The notes under the pieces: generated by a model
Told to the model about the DNA's origin: nothing
Databases searched by the model: none
What the model saw: only the letters and a program-made list of their open reading frames with translations
Assembly: GCA_003586115.2 (NCBI GenBank)
Contig: QVOM02000126.1
Span: 55,238,047 to 55,302,046, forward strand
From: Salvator merianae
Lineage: Eukaryota; Chordata; Lepidosauria; Squamata; Teiidae
Reading direction: 5' to 3'
DNA: 64,000 nt
Position numbers and translations under genes: made by a program
In this document: piece after piece, positions 35,496 to 47,214 of the stretch
Layout of the letters: every line of letters starts with the position of its first letter
Numbering within the stretch: position 1 is the first letter of the stretch

Positions 35496-36494
35496 TAACA
35501 AAAAAAACAAAAAAAAAAATCATTACACATTCTGACTAGAAAACCTCCTACTTAGTTATTTACATGATCCTTCTGGCTCTCTCTCTGTTACATGCTACTT
35601 CTATTCTAGGACATGTGGGGTCTCTAAAGGAATTATGGGACATGAAATTACACATTAAAACAAGGATCCTAGTTTTAGAAATCATTGCTAACATCCATAA
35701 TCACATGCTCATCATTTCTATGTTGTTGTGATCTTAGCTATAGCAGTGTCTCAAACCAGTCGAAGAACTGTTTCTCAGGAGATGATTTTTTACCAAAGCA
35801 GGCAAGTAAAAGATAAAGAGAGAGTTTGGCCTGGAGCTAAAACAACTCTAAATAACTGTATGTTTGCATAAAGCAATAACCCTAGAACATCCCTGGAACC
35901 TATTGAACACATGTCCTCACCTCTGAAATGTGAAATCTACTCACAAAAGTTACTTACACTTAAATATTGAAGAACTACTTTGAGAGTGAATTTCATCTTC
36001 ATGCTTCCCCCAGCCATGTTCAGAGAAAGCAATAACAACTTATGTGGGGTGGTTTGGGGTTGGCAAGATCCAGTACTGGACAGAAAATGTCTGATTTCTT
36101 GGGTTGTCTCTGGCACTAAACTTCACTAGATGATGACTTCAAAGCTGTGGAACCTGCACTCAACAGCTTTGGAGATCATGGAAAGATACCTTGAAGGTAG
36201 ATCCATTGGCATTGAGTTGATGCAGAATGCTTTTGCTCCCACTTTTTCCTGGAGCTCCATACTGCCACTGTTTACACTGCTTTAAAGAGAACAAGTGTTT
36301 TCATTTAAGCAGGTGCTTGTTAACATTATAATTAAGATAGCTATTCATCTTAGCATCAAAGTATTAATATTAAACAGAAGATCTATGCTTAGTTATGGTT
36401 TAAATAAACAGGGACTCCTGGGAATCCTGGGCACTTGAGTTCATCCAAATTCTCCTCGGAACATTCAGGATAAACCTTCAATCATTGTTTTTCA
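35496..36494. other. unassigned sequence
   Basis: Begins with an A-rich tract (35498-35520). Nothing else recognised. Confidence 0.45.
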
Positions 36495-36922
36495 GGGCCT
36501 GTTCACACTTCCCACTAGTGAGCAGCTGCACGCTCGCTAGTAAAGTGCCGCCTCATTTCACAGAGGTCCAAGTGATGATTGCTACCAGATGTGGAGCACA
36601 AAATTGTGCTCCACAGTTGTACCGGCAGCAGCTGGACTGCTCCCAGCATGTAGCATTTGCATCTACTTCCAGGTGTGAATGCTGTGCAGTGCAACTGCAG
36701 CTGCACAGTAGAAGTCTGTGTCCCTGGGTACCAAAGCAATGACCAGATGTTTCCCCAGCTGCTGTCATGGTGGGGTGGCCAGCATTCACACTGTGAGTGC
36801 TGGAAGCACATTTCCAGGATGTTCCAGCCCTTGCATTGCGGATGACCACTGCACCACAGGGACTGTTCCACTGTGAAATGTTTGCAATTGACTATTCTAT
36901 GATGCAAAGTACAAAAAGACAC
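36495..36922. mobile_element. MITE, main family, 3-bp TSD tca
   Basis: The left end gggcctgttcacactt pairs with the degraded right end aagtacaaaaagacac. tca is at 36492-36494 and 36923-36925. The left hairpin uses actagtgagc and gctcgctagt; a central hairpin uses gtggagcacaa and ttgtgctccac near 36590-36615. The open frames on both strands through it are by-products of this structure. Confidence 0.8.
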
Positions 36923-38294
36923 TCAGTCTTCCCTAACAAATCCTTATATACTTAAGTGCATTTTGGAATCAGACTGCAAAACTCTGTTTTACCATTTTTG
37001 ACCTAACTCAGTCACATCAATATAAAGATGTAAGCATTTTATTTATTTACTGGAGAAAAATAACTAAAGAGCTTTCTTTAAAAGAAAAAAAAAAGATTTA
37101 CTAGGTGAATACAGCTAAATAGCAACAATGATAGATAATAATTTTAAATGACATGAGTGGTTAAAGTTCACAATTGTAATTGTTTATAACAAGAAAGCAG
37201 AGGAAAGCTGCCAAGCATGTCATATGTTCATTAAAATCTTTTCAGACATTTTTTTAAAATTAAAGAAAAGGTGTACATTCTTCTTATATATATAAAAAAA
37301 AATCTATATCTATTTAATATCTAGTTCAGGGTGTTAGAGAAATCTGCCTGAAATGGACAGTATACAAATCACGCATCATCAGAAGATGTGAGCATGCTGT
37401 CAAATTGGATTCACAGTGATAATGTGCCTCAAATTAGGTATTTAGTGCTTCAATTTGGATGTACATAAAAAATCATACTTTGGGTAAAATAAGGATTTTT
37501 TTTTTAATATAACAAAATGAGATTTCTTTTTTTTAGACACCCATAAGGACCTTTTAAAATATGGCACAGAACCAGGATAAGTAGACCAGTGAATCATAGC
37601 AAAAATGTAAACAGTGTGGAATTATACTACTCTGTCTATCTCTTGGTATAATGGACAAGAAAAAAGCACCTGACAAATTGCAAATAATTGGACAAATCTA
37701 AAAGATGAATCTCAGTCGATAGTTTACACTGTCCACTGACAGCTTTGAATGTTTCTGAAGATTCAAAATAGATGATATGCTGAACATACTGTAGGCTGTT
37801 CCATCTTCCCCTTTACCCTTAACAACAGAAAATTCAAGGGTGCTGCTTTCATGGGAACTCTGATATCAGACAGAAGCTCTGCACCCATTTGCAGCTTTGG
37901 TGTGACTCTTATGAAAATAGCCTTAACCATGTCTACTGTACCAGCTTGCGAGGGTGGAGGTTTCCATTAACACAAGGGCTACATATACATGCTACCCTGA
38001 TGAGGGATCTCTTATGGAAAATCTGTTCATTTCTGAAGGAGCCTCTGAAAATGATGCCCAAACACATCCGAAAGAAAAAAAAAAAGCTGTTTCCCTTTAA
38101 TTTCCTTTTCCCATGCCCAATTCCTTGGCAACTCTTGGCAAGAGAGGATTGGTTGGGCTTCCTATCAGTTCTGCCCATAGAAGTACGTGCAAGTCTTTTG
38201 AGTCCAACACACAAATTTTCTGCTTCCCTCCAAGAAGAACCTGGTATTTAGTGCAAACCATCAATTTAATGGATTGTTTGAAATAAGAGACTCT
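36923..38294. other. unassigned AT-rich sequence
   Basis: No gene or repeat family recognised; A runs near 37081 and 37288, T run near 37498. Confidence 0.4.
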
Positions 38295-38631
38295 GGGTGC
38301 TTTTGCACTTTAAGCTAGTGAGTGTCAAGGCCGCTCACTAGTGCATTCTCTTCCGGGTGCGAATGCACGGCTGTCCTGCAGGATCATGCCTGTGTGTGTG
38401 CCTGCTTGATTTGTGGCACTTCCAGTCACCATGGCAGTGGCCAGACACTTCCCAGCTGCTGTCATGGTGAAGTTCAGGAACAGGATGCCAGCATTTACCC
38501 TGCAAATGCTGGTATCTTGCTGGTATTCCACTCCATGGCCCCGCAGTGTGGACAGTGTCCACACTGCAGGGTCCAGCCCACATTAGAATGGGACAATAAC
38601 CCCATTCTAAGGTGGAAAGTGCAAAAACACC
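38295..38631. mobile_element. MITE, main family, 3-bp TSD tct
   Basis: The left end gggtgcttttgcactt and right end aagtgcaaaaacacc are inverted repeats. tct flanks both sides (38292-38294 and 38632-38634). The left hairpin is ctagtgagtgtcaaggccgc followed by tcactag; the right one is ttagaatggg / cccattctaa at 38583-38610. Confidence 0.85.
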
Positions 38632-38915
38632 TCTATTTTGCTTCCAAGCTTTCTTTCTTTCTTTGCCTCATTGCTCCCTGCCTCCTCCTTCAGACATGCT
38701 TCCTTTGCCTTTGAATAAGGACTGATTGGCTGCTCCCAAATCCCACTTCCCCAATTCCATTCTTGCAAATAGTTTCCCTCCTTTTCCAAATATGGGTATT
38801 CACTTTCCCCCCAGCTTTCCAGAAACAACCTGATCTCTTGGGTTGTTTGCTTGAAATCAGTTATTGAAATTAACCCTCAGTTTATCAAGTTGCTTTTTTT
38901 TTTTTTTTTTTTTTT

Positions 38916-39372
38916 GTTAGCAAAGGCATTTAGTAGACATTTATTATTAGCAGCCAAAAAGGTCATCACATTAGGTTGGAAATATTGTTTGAAATTCTAT
39001 AGCAAATTCTTATGGCAAGGTTTGGGGACTCACTGTTAATGAAAGTATTGGTTATCAACAAAGAATGATGAGAAGCCAGTTTACCAAACTTACCTTCTTA
39101 GATATTTGGTTTCCACTTTTGACTCGCCTTCCTATGCCAGCACACCTGCCCTTCACCTCAGTTAATTTGTTTTCATATCTAAATTTCATGGTTATCTACT
39201 CTATGTCTTCATTTGATTAAATTTATAATTACCTATAGGTATTTTCTTCCTTGCCTAGATACCACACTGCAAGTTATAATTCTTGAGAATATATGTAGTT
39301 CATGGTTAGATACTATACTATACTGTTGTATACCTTGTTATGAAAAATTAATAAACAGATTATTTTTAAAAA
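38916..39372 (+). mobile_element. L1-clade LINE 3' terminus
   Basis: Translation near 38920-39030 reads AKAFSRHLLLAAKKVITLGW followed by KYC, matching the L1 ORF2 C-terminal block that carries the conserved GWK/YWK. The 3' end at about 39335-39372 reads ttgttatgaaaaattaataa and then A/T-rich text. It follows a 22-base T run (38894-38915). The element is truncated and dead. Confidence 0.55.
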
Positions 39373-39544
39373 GTCAGGCACTGTGTCAGTGGTTTCTTCT
39401 AACTTGTGCGCTTTCACCATGCCCATGAAGTAGGCAAGTTTGCCCTCAGAAAGAGGTGCTCAGCTGCAGCACACACTGCCCTCATTGCACTCAATATTGT
39501 AAAGATACCCTCAGAGTTCTTTTTGCCAGTCTTCCAAAGAGTGC

Positions 39545-39870
39545 TTTATTTTATCTTTGTTACTTTAAGTATTTAAATCCCATCCTCCACCCAAGGGTCT
39601 CAGAGTTGGTCACAACAGTAAAAAATATAAAATTTCAAATAAATCACAGTATAAAAATACAACTCACCCATTCCCCAGTAGGACTACAGGGAACCTAATC
39701 ACTAAAGGCCTGGGTGAAGAGATCCCAAAATGGACCTAGACCACAAAGTGTGTGAATGCATATGACAGAAATGCCCTCTAGTTGACCTAATGTCACTCCA
39801 TTTCCTACAGGTAGATGCAGCCAAAATGGAATGCTGAGCATTTCCTCCTGAGTTTACAAGAAGTTGATTT
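39545..39870 (-). mobile_element. L2-clade LINE 3' end
   Basis: Read on the minus strand, the stretch 39850-39690 holds the closing ORF wording that ends in ttcacccaggcctttagtga. The 3' untranslated tail with the complement of tatttaaatcccatcctcc is at 39560-39600. This is the classic L2/CR1-like 3' structure. Confidence 0.65.
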
Positions 39871-40348
39871 GAGCAGGACAGCAGACGAGAAGGAAAGGAT
39901 TGGAAAACCTGTTCTGATTTGATGCATTGTGACCCCAGATGGTTCCACACTGAACTCAGTCAGTGTTCAGATGCACTTATTCTTTGCCTTGGATGCTGGG
40001 AATTACAGTTGTATAATCTGGGACAACAGTGTGTAACATAATGTTGTTATGTTTCCTTTTTCTGTCCCTGCAACATCCTGAAATTACAGCTACTCAAGAA
40101 TAAAAGTGGGTCTGAGCCCATTGGTCCTTCACCTGTGGGATTCAATGTCTGTAGCAGAGGATCTGGGCAGCTATTCAACTCCAACAGGGACACATGTTTG
40201 TGCATAATCATGCTCCTGGATCAGGTTCACACAACAGTGTGATAGAAATGACGTTTCAATACAAAACTCAATTTTCTTCTTCCTGAGCCATGCTTTAATC
40301 TGCTGTGGATTTTGGTGAGATGCAGGTGAGACTTCCAAATGAAGCACT
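39871..40348. other. unassigned sequence
   Basis: No gene. gatgctgggaattacagttg at 39989-40008 resembles a common reptile repeat but is too short to assign. Confidence 0.4.
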
Positions 40349-40986
40349 GGCCCTGTTCACACTGCAGCGGTAGACCGTTCTTAAGCGCTAGCTGGAACGG
40401 AGCTTTCGCACTGCCGCGGGCACGCGCCTCACCCGATCCCAACCACTTCGTACCCGATTCGTACCTGATCCTGGGTAAGGCAAGACAAGTAAAAGCTTGT
40501 CTTCATTCCGACCTGTGCAATGGAGCGAAGATCAGGCACTGTGCTTTCACACTCCCGTCCACATTTGAAATGGCGGCCGGGCGTGGCTGGCACGGCTGCG
40601 CATGCGTGGTACGAAGCTTCACACCCGGGTGCAAAGTTTTCACACCCAGGTGTGAAGCTTCACACCCAGGATAGCCCTTTGGGCATGGCAGCCTAGCTGC
40701 CGTTACGAAGCTGGCTCCATAACAAGCCCTCTGGTTACGAAGCGGAGCTCAATGGTACGAAGCGGAGCTCGATGGTACAAAGTGGAGCTCGATGGTATGA
40801 AGCGGAGCTCGATCGTACGGAGTGCAGTACGGAACTAGCAGCTCCCATTCACACTGTTCCCTCTGCTGGTCAGCTTCGGGTCCATTCCTCTGGCTGGGAG
40901 TGTGAAGGGCAGCCAGCGTTCTCCAACCCCTCCGGTCCGAAGCCAACTACTGGGAACGGTCTACTGAGCTCAGTGCAAAAAGGCCC
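40349..40986. mobile_element. CpG-rich MITE, 638 bp, with internal tandem repeats
   Basis: The left arm (ggccctgttcacactgcagc followed by ggtagaccgttc) and the right arm (gaacggtctactgagctcag followed by tgcaaaaaggccc) form terminal inverted repeats of about 33 bp. CpG is strikingly frequent compared with the flanks, implying youth. Two tandem arrays lie inside (40615-40672 and 40733-40813). Flanking triplets (act, ttt) do not match. No transposase is encoded. Confidence 0.8.
40733..40813. repeat. 20-bp tandem repeat, four copies
   Basis: Units of the form ggtacgaagcggagctcgat occur four times with one to three changes each, followed by a partial fifth. Each unit holds a SacI-like gagctc core. 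Confidence 0.92.
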
Positions 40987-41043
40987 TTTGTCTACCCTTA
41001 TTGTCTTGCAGTCAATCTGCAGGTTGCCAATGCAAGATATTAC

Positions 41044-41913
41044 AGTCCTTTCTGCACTTATCTGGTGTAGATCAGGAACAGATGATCTGGAACATGGGGC
41101 GTTTTCACACTTTCCACTTTGGAATGGTCAAATCTGACCATTTCAAGGTGGAACAGATCCCGCACTGTGGCAGCTATCTACACTGTGAAGGTTGGAACAG
41201 CCCAGAAATAGGCTTCCAGCATTTGAATGCAAATGCTGGCCACCCATCATGACAACACCCATGGAAACATTTGGCTGCTGCCATAGAGACCAGGATTTAA
41301 TGCACAAGTCTGCAGCCACAGCCGTACCACAGCTGCAATATTTGCACCAGAAAGTAGGTGCAAATGCTGCTTACCAGGAGCTGCAAAATGTGGAATTTCT
41401 GTGCTGGTGAGTGTCCGATCACTCACTAACACTGAAGTGTGAACAGGCCCAAAGTGATAAATTCCAAGACTGAGACAGATCACTCTGGACTGGAACAACA
41501 CCATCCACACAGCAATGGCATGTTCCAGCCAAGCTGCTGTGCCAGCCTCATAGCTTGTGTGAGCTTTGCAGTCAGCCTGCATGAGCTCCAAAGGCCAGGA
41601 ATTAAAGTTCCAGACCTTGGAGGCCCTGGAGAATCCATTTTGGTGGCACAACAAGATAAGCTGCTGAAACATGGAGGCATGCACCTTCTGTATGCCTCTG
41701 TGTGCCAGACTAAACTAAGCTGGTATACCAGGAGACCTCAATATCAAGATCTACCAGTGACCCAAGAGCCCCTTGATGTGGATCACACTCTATCCTGCAA
41801 GGACAGAGCATGTCAATGGTGGGCAGGGCCTTCTCATATTCTGCACTAACATGTGGAAGGGAGAGCCTTAGTGCACTTGCTAGTACGGAATACCAACAAG
41901 TGCAGAAAGGCCC
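41044..41913. mobile_element. MITE split by a second MITE
   Basis: The left end agtcctttctgcactt (41044) and right end aagtgcagaaaggccc (to 41913) are inverted repeats. Flanking triplets are tac and taa. A different family member (41097-41450) lies near the left end. Without it the element is about 516 bp. Its segment 41670-41790 is related to 970-1090. Confidence 0.65.
41097..41450. mobile_element. MITE, main family, nested
   Basis: The left end gggcgttttcacactt and right end aagtgtgaacaggccc are inverted. The left subterminal palindrome is ttggaatggtcaaatctgac followed by catttcaa; the right hairpin has gtgagtgtccgatcactcac. Flanking triplets atg and aaa do not match. It interrupts the older element 41044-41913. 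Confidence 0.75.
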
Positions 41914-42535
41914 TAAAAGAAGGTAGAATAAGGAGTACAAATGAACTGGACTTGTAAGAGAAAGATGCTTGTAATTTCCCTACGTGAACGGAAGGAGGCT
42001 TTATACATTGTAATCCCAAGCTGATTCACACTAGTGTCTTATTGTTCAAAGGTTACACAGATGATAAGGAAAGGCCTCCTGATGTTTGTATATTCTCAGT
42101 GCCAAGAAGAGCAAACTGCACACATGGTCTTCCACTATATAATATATTTTAGGAAATGGTTCAGAAATGCTTCCCTACATTGCTGAACTGCCAGGACAAA
42201 GTTGTGTTGCAAAAGCCTGCTACTGTAGCCATAGCCAGTGGAAGCTACTGCCCTAGTTCCCCTTATATTTTGCAAGAAAATGAAACAAAAAGTAGTGAGT
42301 GAGTGCTTTATATAACCTACTATGGCTAAAGGAAGTCATCCTGGAAAGTCAGAAACCATCATCAGGTGCATATAATAGTCTTCCATTTAATTAATGTGCC
42401 TAAAAGCAATTAAATCAAAGCATATTGAATATGCACTGTGAGGGAGGGATGGGCTGAGCTGAGGCATAATATTAAATAATTGATTTTAAGCAACATATAA
42501 ATGATTTGAAAAAAAGGAATATAAACAGATGGGGA
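41914..42535. other. unassigned sequence
   Basis: No gene or repeat family recognised. Confidence 0.45.
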
Positions 42536-42772
42536 TTGTTGTTGCTGTTGTTATTGTAGAGTACCACCGAGACATGACCGGCTCCTGGTTGAATGCAGGT
42601 TTTTGGTAGAGATGCAGACATGGTTTGCCGTTGCCTACTTCCAAGGAGAGACTAGGGATCAAAACAGCAGTTTGATTAAAGGCTGGGATACAGAAGAAGT
42701 CTGGCATTGTCTACTTCCGAGGAGAGGCTGGAGATTAAACTAGCAACCCTCTGCTTTCCAGGCAGTAGAGAT
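42536..42772 (-). mobile_element. tRNA-derived SINE with RTE/Bov-B-like tail
   Basis: On the minus strand, ctgcctggaaagcagagggt and then a B-box-like agtttaatctcca (near 42730-42742) form a tRNA-like head. The body contains ggcaacggcaaaccatgtct. The tail ggtcatgtctcggtggtact then ctac, followed by aacaacaacagcaacaac at 42536-42557, resembles the Bov-B-type 3' end used by squamate SINEs such as Sauria SINEs. The exact family is not proven. Confidence 0.5.
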
Positions 42773-42904
42773 GAATATGTGCTCCAAAATGTATTGCTTG
42801 CCCCCGCACTGGTTAAAAACAATCACAAATATGTTTTGCCTTGCAAATGGAAAGCAGATCCAAAATAAGCATCCTAAGTGTTACCGAAGGAGTCCCAAAT
42901 TAGA

Positions 42905-43150
42905 CACAGCTGGACGGCTTTGTACTGCCTGTTTCCTTCTTTTCTGCAGAGAAGTGGTAATTAGATTTTACTAAGATACAGCAAACACTCCAGCATTTTT
43001 GTAGTATTTATCTATAAATTATACATGTTCTAAAATATCTGCTTTTCCCTTTCCCTTTTCACCCCCCCCCCTTCTTTTTTACAGGTTTGAAGTAATACCC
43101 TGTGTTTTGCACAGTAGGCAGGCATCACGCTGTTCCCTTGCCATGTCAGT
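42905..43150 (+). repeat. copy A of a 250-bp duplicated unit (see 48960-49240)
   Basis: From cagctggacggctttgtact onwards this stretch follows 48960-49240. Shared blocks include aaattatacatgttctaaaa, aatatctgc and tgttttgcacagtaggc. The unit is not any repeat I recognise. It carries a pyrimidine tract followed by acag at 43060-43085. Confidence 0.65.
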
Positions 43151-43417
43151 CCCAAAGAATGAAAGGCAAGGCGAGCTGGTTAATACCTTTCACTGGACTG
43201 ACATCTGTTGGTGAGAGAGAGAGTGCAGGATGGAGGGGGAAAACGTTCAAAAAGGTGACTGGCAGAACGTATGTAATACTTAAAAAACAAAACAAAAATG
43301 TTATGCTGTAGAGCATTTACCCACACAAGGAATTGCATGTTATGGCAGGTTAGTCCTCGTTTTCAAAGCCAAACATTTCTGTGCACTTCTGTATACAATA
43401 AGTCATGGGAGATTCTT

Positions 43418-43515
43418 TTATTCATTCATCCATTCATATTTTTAGGACTTTATATCCCGCCCTTCACCAGAAAGTCCCAGGGTGGCCACAACAATATAAT
43501 AAAATATGGAAAATG
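43418..43515 (-). mobile_element. L2/CR1-type LINE 3' tail
   Basis: ttcattcatccattcat followed by ggactttatatcccgccctt and gtcccagggtggccacaaca is the exact complement style of a LINE 3' tail (AATG repeats, aagggcgggatata, ccctgggac). Confidence 0.8.
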
Positions 43516-43540
43516 TTCTTATCTTAAAATATATTTAAAA

Positions 43541-44172
43541 TACTAGCGGTCCCGGCCATGAATTGCTGTGGCTTAGTCTGGTTAAATGGAAAAGAAAGAA
43601 AAGAGAAAGCGCCTGTTTCTAATATGTTTAATTTCACAATGCTTGTGGGTATACAATATTTTTAAAACCACTAAAACGAAATGAAAAACAATGGAAAAAA
43701 AAATGAACTATACTGACGAAATGAATGGTATGTTAAACGACACAGCTCAATTCCAACACAATGTCACGCAAAATAATTACATCACAATGAAAATAAAGCG
43801 AAATCTATGACAATGCAATTTAACAATGCAATCGGAAACATTGAAATGGAATCGTAACAGTGGAAATCTGGAAATCGTACATGGATTGGAAATCGGAAAC
43901 ACTGAAATGGAATCTTAAAATATGTAGTATAGCGTGTGCTGCTGTTACGTCCAGCAGATGGCACTGTTTTTCCAAAAAAACCTGTTTTTACCTGTCACAG
44001 GTGTGACATCTATATAATATAGGTATATAAAAAGGTGCGCGGATTCGACTGCAACGTTGTGTCAAAATTTCAAAGCAATCGGTGAAGAACTTTCGGAGAT
44101 TAGCGATTTTGAACAAACAAACATTTACATTTTTATTTTTATTTATATAGATTATATAGATTTATATAGATA
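43541..44172 (+). mobile_element. dispersed repeat, tactagcggtcccggcc head
   Basis: The head tactagcggtcccggccatg and the close ttcaaagcaatcggtgaaga...ttatatagat resemble a class of repeats seen across animals whose head reads like ACTAGCxGxCCCGGC and whose tail is a TATATAGAT run. Inside, atcggaaacattgaaatgga at 43831 recurs at 43893 (62-bp period). A cagatggcactgttttt word is at 43956-43972. The superfamily (RTE, Penelope or other) is unresolved. Confidence 0.55.
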
Positions 44173-45144
44173 AGTCCCCTTACATTGTCCCTCCCTCCCT
44201 CCCTTCCTGGCAGGACAGCACTCAGAGGATGAGGCTGGTAGGATGCTTTCTATAATGCCATTGGTATGGCACTTTTAGCAAGGCTTTTGGGAGACTTGTA
44301 GACATGGAACTGGACATTCAGATTATGCTCTTTGGCCCTGTGTGGATTATGCATGCACAGACCATTCGGAATGTTGTGTAAGCTGCAATCCGCATGTTGG
44401 TATTTAGTCTTTCCCTTTATCTTTGTATGACTCTATGGAATCTAATCTTTCTCTTGCAAAGTGCTGCCTTTGCCAAAATGCATTAAGCAAAATGCTGCCA
44501 GGAGCTTCAGCTCCAGATAAAAAAGGACAATTCCACACACAAAAAAAGTAAATGATCCCAAGCGGAGTGCTGGGAAAATGCCTCATTATGGTGTTTTTCA
44601 CAGAGGAACTAGATAGTGCTGCCCATTTGAACATTTATTTCAGAGGAATAAGGGGCAGCAATCCAACAGCTGTAATCTAGCTAGCAAGCTGGGAAGAAAC
44701 AAGACCTTCTGTTAAATATACAGGATGATGTCCCGATGTCACCAGCTAAATTCATGACCTTGAACATCCAGGCCTAGATTTGTGCCACAAACCTCAAGAA
44801 AATCCCCATTCCTAATGTTGAAAAGCAAAAATAGTCATAGATGATAGAGTCTTTATTTTGGAAGAAGAAAAAAAAAGGTGTGTGTGTTTATGACTTTAAA
44901 GAGAAAAGGAAAACAGTTGCAAAACATGAACTATAATTAATTGGTATAACATTCATGAGAAGAAGTAACAACTGATGGTTAGGGTTGCACTCGTTTGTTC
45001 CCAAAAATGTCACCTGCAGATTAGTTGTGTTTCCTTCTTTGATTCACTACAGAAGAGCCTAACGAATCTCCACATGGTACTTCCAAGTGTAGCCATGGGC
45101 ACCATTGGCTAGCCTGGGCGTTTTGACATCCCTAGACAAAAAAT
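44173..45144. other. unassigned; possible hAT fragment 44980-45134
   Basis: No gene. A segment starting tagggttgcactcgtttg at 44980 and ending ttttgacatcccta at 45134 could be a small hAT relic, but the octamers beside it do not match. Confidence 0.35.
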
Positions 45145-45475
45145 GGGCCTTTTCTCACTTTCTCATTCTAAGGTAGAATAGACCATGCAGGGGTGGACAC
45201 TGTCAGCACTGTGTGGTCAGAAACCTTACCTGGTACCTGTTCCCAATCCTCACCATGGCAGCAGCTGGGAAGTGGCTGGCTGCTGCCATGGCAACTGGCA
45301 GGCCCACACAGCACACAGGCCTGTGCAGGCCCATGCAGGCCCACATGATTGGCTGATCAGGCATATGTGATCAGGCCTGTACAATCAGTGCATCACACTA
45401 GTCTGGATGCTCCACCACCAGGTAGGTGCCAATAGGTATTCTTGATGCTTGCTACCAGCAAGTGCAAACAGGTCC
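45145..45475. mobile_element. MITE, main family, 3-bp TSD aat
   Basis: The ends gggccttttctcactt and aagtgcaaacaggtcc are inverted repeats. aat flanks both sides (45142-45144 and 45476-45478). Internal ggcagcagctgggaag / ggctgctgccatgg text forms a hairpin near 45258-45294. Confidence 0.82.
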
Positions 45476-45678
45476 AATGGTTTTTATAACACCTGTGTTT
45501 CTCCTTTTGGAGAAATGTGATGCATTTCATAACTTTATTCCTCCATTTTGGTGCAGCTATTTGGATTCAGAATTCAGTCAAAGCTGTAGTAGAAGTAGGA
45601 AGACCTTTTAAAAAGGTTTTCCAGTGAAAAACTTCAACTCATGCTGACAAGACAACAGTTTAGGAACAGTGACTCTTA

Positions 45679-45908
45679 GACTGTGTTCACATGTAGCAAA
45701 AAAAAAAAAAAAAAAAAGTGGTTCAAAAGCACCTTAGGGATGGTAGTGTTTGACACTCATGTTCTGATCTTGTCTTTAACCTTCCTTTTCTAGCCTACAA
45801 TGTTCATGAAAAGGGAAGGGATTGGCTTGTGAACAATCACTGCAAACCATCTCTAAGCTGCTTCAGAGTTTTTTGTTTCTTTTGGTTTTACTCTGTGTGT
45901 ACACAGCC
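45679..45908. mobile_element. MITE, GGCTGTGTCCACAC-type
   Basis: The left end gactgtgttcacatgtagc and right end gtgtgtacacagcc are inverted. A 20-base A run (45698-45717) and aagtggttcaaaagcacctt follow, as in the copies at 13438 and 27970. Flanking triplets are tta and tca. Confidence 0.6.
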
Positions 45909-46670
45909 TCACAAATGGTGGACAGAGAAGGAAAACCTTCCAATCCTTTGTTCAAAGTCACTTGACTCTAAAGATTCCACAGATTTACAATACCCAGGAG
46001 GTAGAATATCAATAGCAAAGAGCATGAGAAATTAGAGCAGCACTGGGAGTAGTCAAAAGCAGGATCCACATAATGGCAGCTGCTGCTGGGTAGCATGATG
46101 AGAAGAACACTACATTAGCAGCAGTATGCTGTTCACATGCCTGCCACTGTCCTGGCCATGCAAACATCACAGCCAGGAGATGTTTATTCCCTGGCTTTGA
46201 TATTTTCAGCCAGGATGTTTTCTGAACATAGGAAATGACCCCAGAGGTTGGCCATTTCCTCTGTTAAGAACAGCAGGATCAGTCTATCCACTCCTATGAA
46301 GAAGAGAAAAATTCACACATCAGCAGAGGTGTTGATGGGGCAGAACAGCAAGAGAAAGTGCTGTCATAGTGCTCTAATGAATGCTTAAGGTGAGATGCTA
46401 TTTTGATGAGTGGAGGGTGTATGGTTCCTACAATCTTTGAGCATACCACAGTATCACAAACTGCAGGGACATGCAGACCCTACACACTTTGGGAATTCTT
46501 ATAATGCCAGACAATGTTGCCATGCAGATTCTGGTAAAGACATCAGATTAAATGTTGACAGACTCCATTATAACTGCTCAGCACAGGATTACAGTATCCT
46601 CTGTAGCCACAGCAATCCTCAAAGTGATCACACATGAACAGATGCAGTGTAAAAAAGTGTACACTGACTA
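45909..46670. other. unassigned; local hairpin near 46225
   Basis: No gene. ggaaatgaccccagaggttg followed by gccatttcc (46224-46252) can fold, in MITE-like text. Ends are not visible. Confidence 0.35.
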
Positions 46671-46887
46671 TAGATGGACATGAACCTTAAATTTTTATGG
46701 TTCAGCTCTAACTTGAACAGCCTTGAACAAGCTCAACCCAGTTTGAATCAAACCTCAAACATGTTCAATCCTGTTTGCTGCCCAAACATAATGGTCAAAA
46801 AAGATTATTGATAAACATTCAGACTGACTGAATCATCCGGTTTCAGTCAAGCAGCTTTGAAAACATACTGATTTGGAACATCAATAA
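46671..46887. mobile_element. hAT-like fragment, GTTTGAACC-rich family
   Basis: The start tagatggacatgaacc, and agtttgaatcaaacctcaaa inside, resemble 18150-18405 and 62274-62583. It is cut on the right by the hAT element at 46888. Confidence 0.4.
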
Positions 46888-47214
46888 TAGAGACATGCAA
46901 AATTTGTTTTGCGTTTGAACATTCGATTCAATATTTTGCATTTGTGGATATTCAAATAGAATCAAAAATGTGCTTTTTCACATTTTCATAGTTCAATTGA
47001 AATGAACAAGTCTCTTCCTTCGCAAAAGCAAAACATTCAAATATTTGTGTTTCCACTGAAAAGGGCATTTTCAGTGGGGAAAACATTGCAAAAACTGGGA
47101 AAACAAATGCATAAAACTTATTTTTCTACATTGTGATTCGCTGATGAAGTGAAAATACTGATTTTCACTTCAACAGTGAATCAAAAACGCAAATTTCATT
47201 TGTGCACATTCCTA
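46888..47214. mobile_element. hAT MITE, 300-bp family, 8-bp TSD (7/8)
   Basis: The ends tagagacatgcaaaatttg and aaatttcatttgtgcacatt-ccta are inverted. The flanking octamers atcaataa and atctataa match at seven of eight positions. The interior is the complement of the copies at 8135 and 47928 (aaagggcattttcagtgggg). Confidence 0.85.

Noticed and set aside
36485..36922. 135-codon minus-strand cysteine- and histidine-rich frame
   Set aside because: It is the complement of a MITE copy; the Cys and His residues come from tgc/cac words of the element.
41247..41849. Frames of 136 and 145 codons on opposite strands
   Set aside because: Both run across the junction of two nested MITEs.
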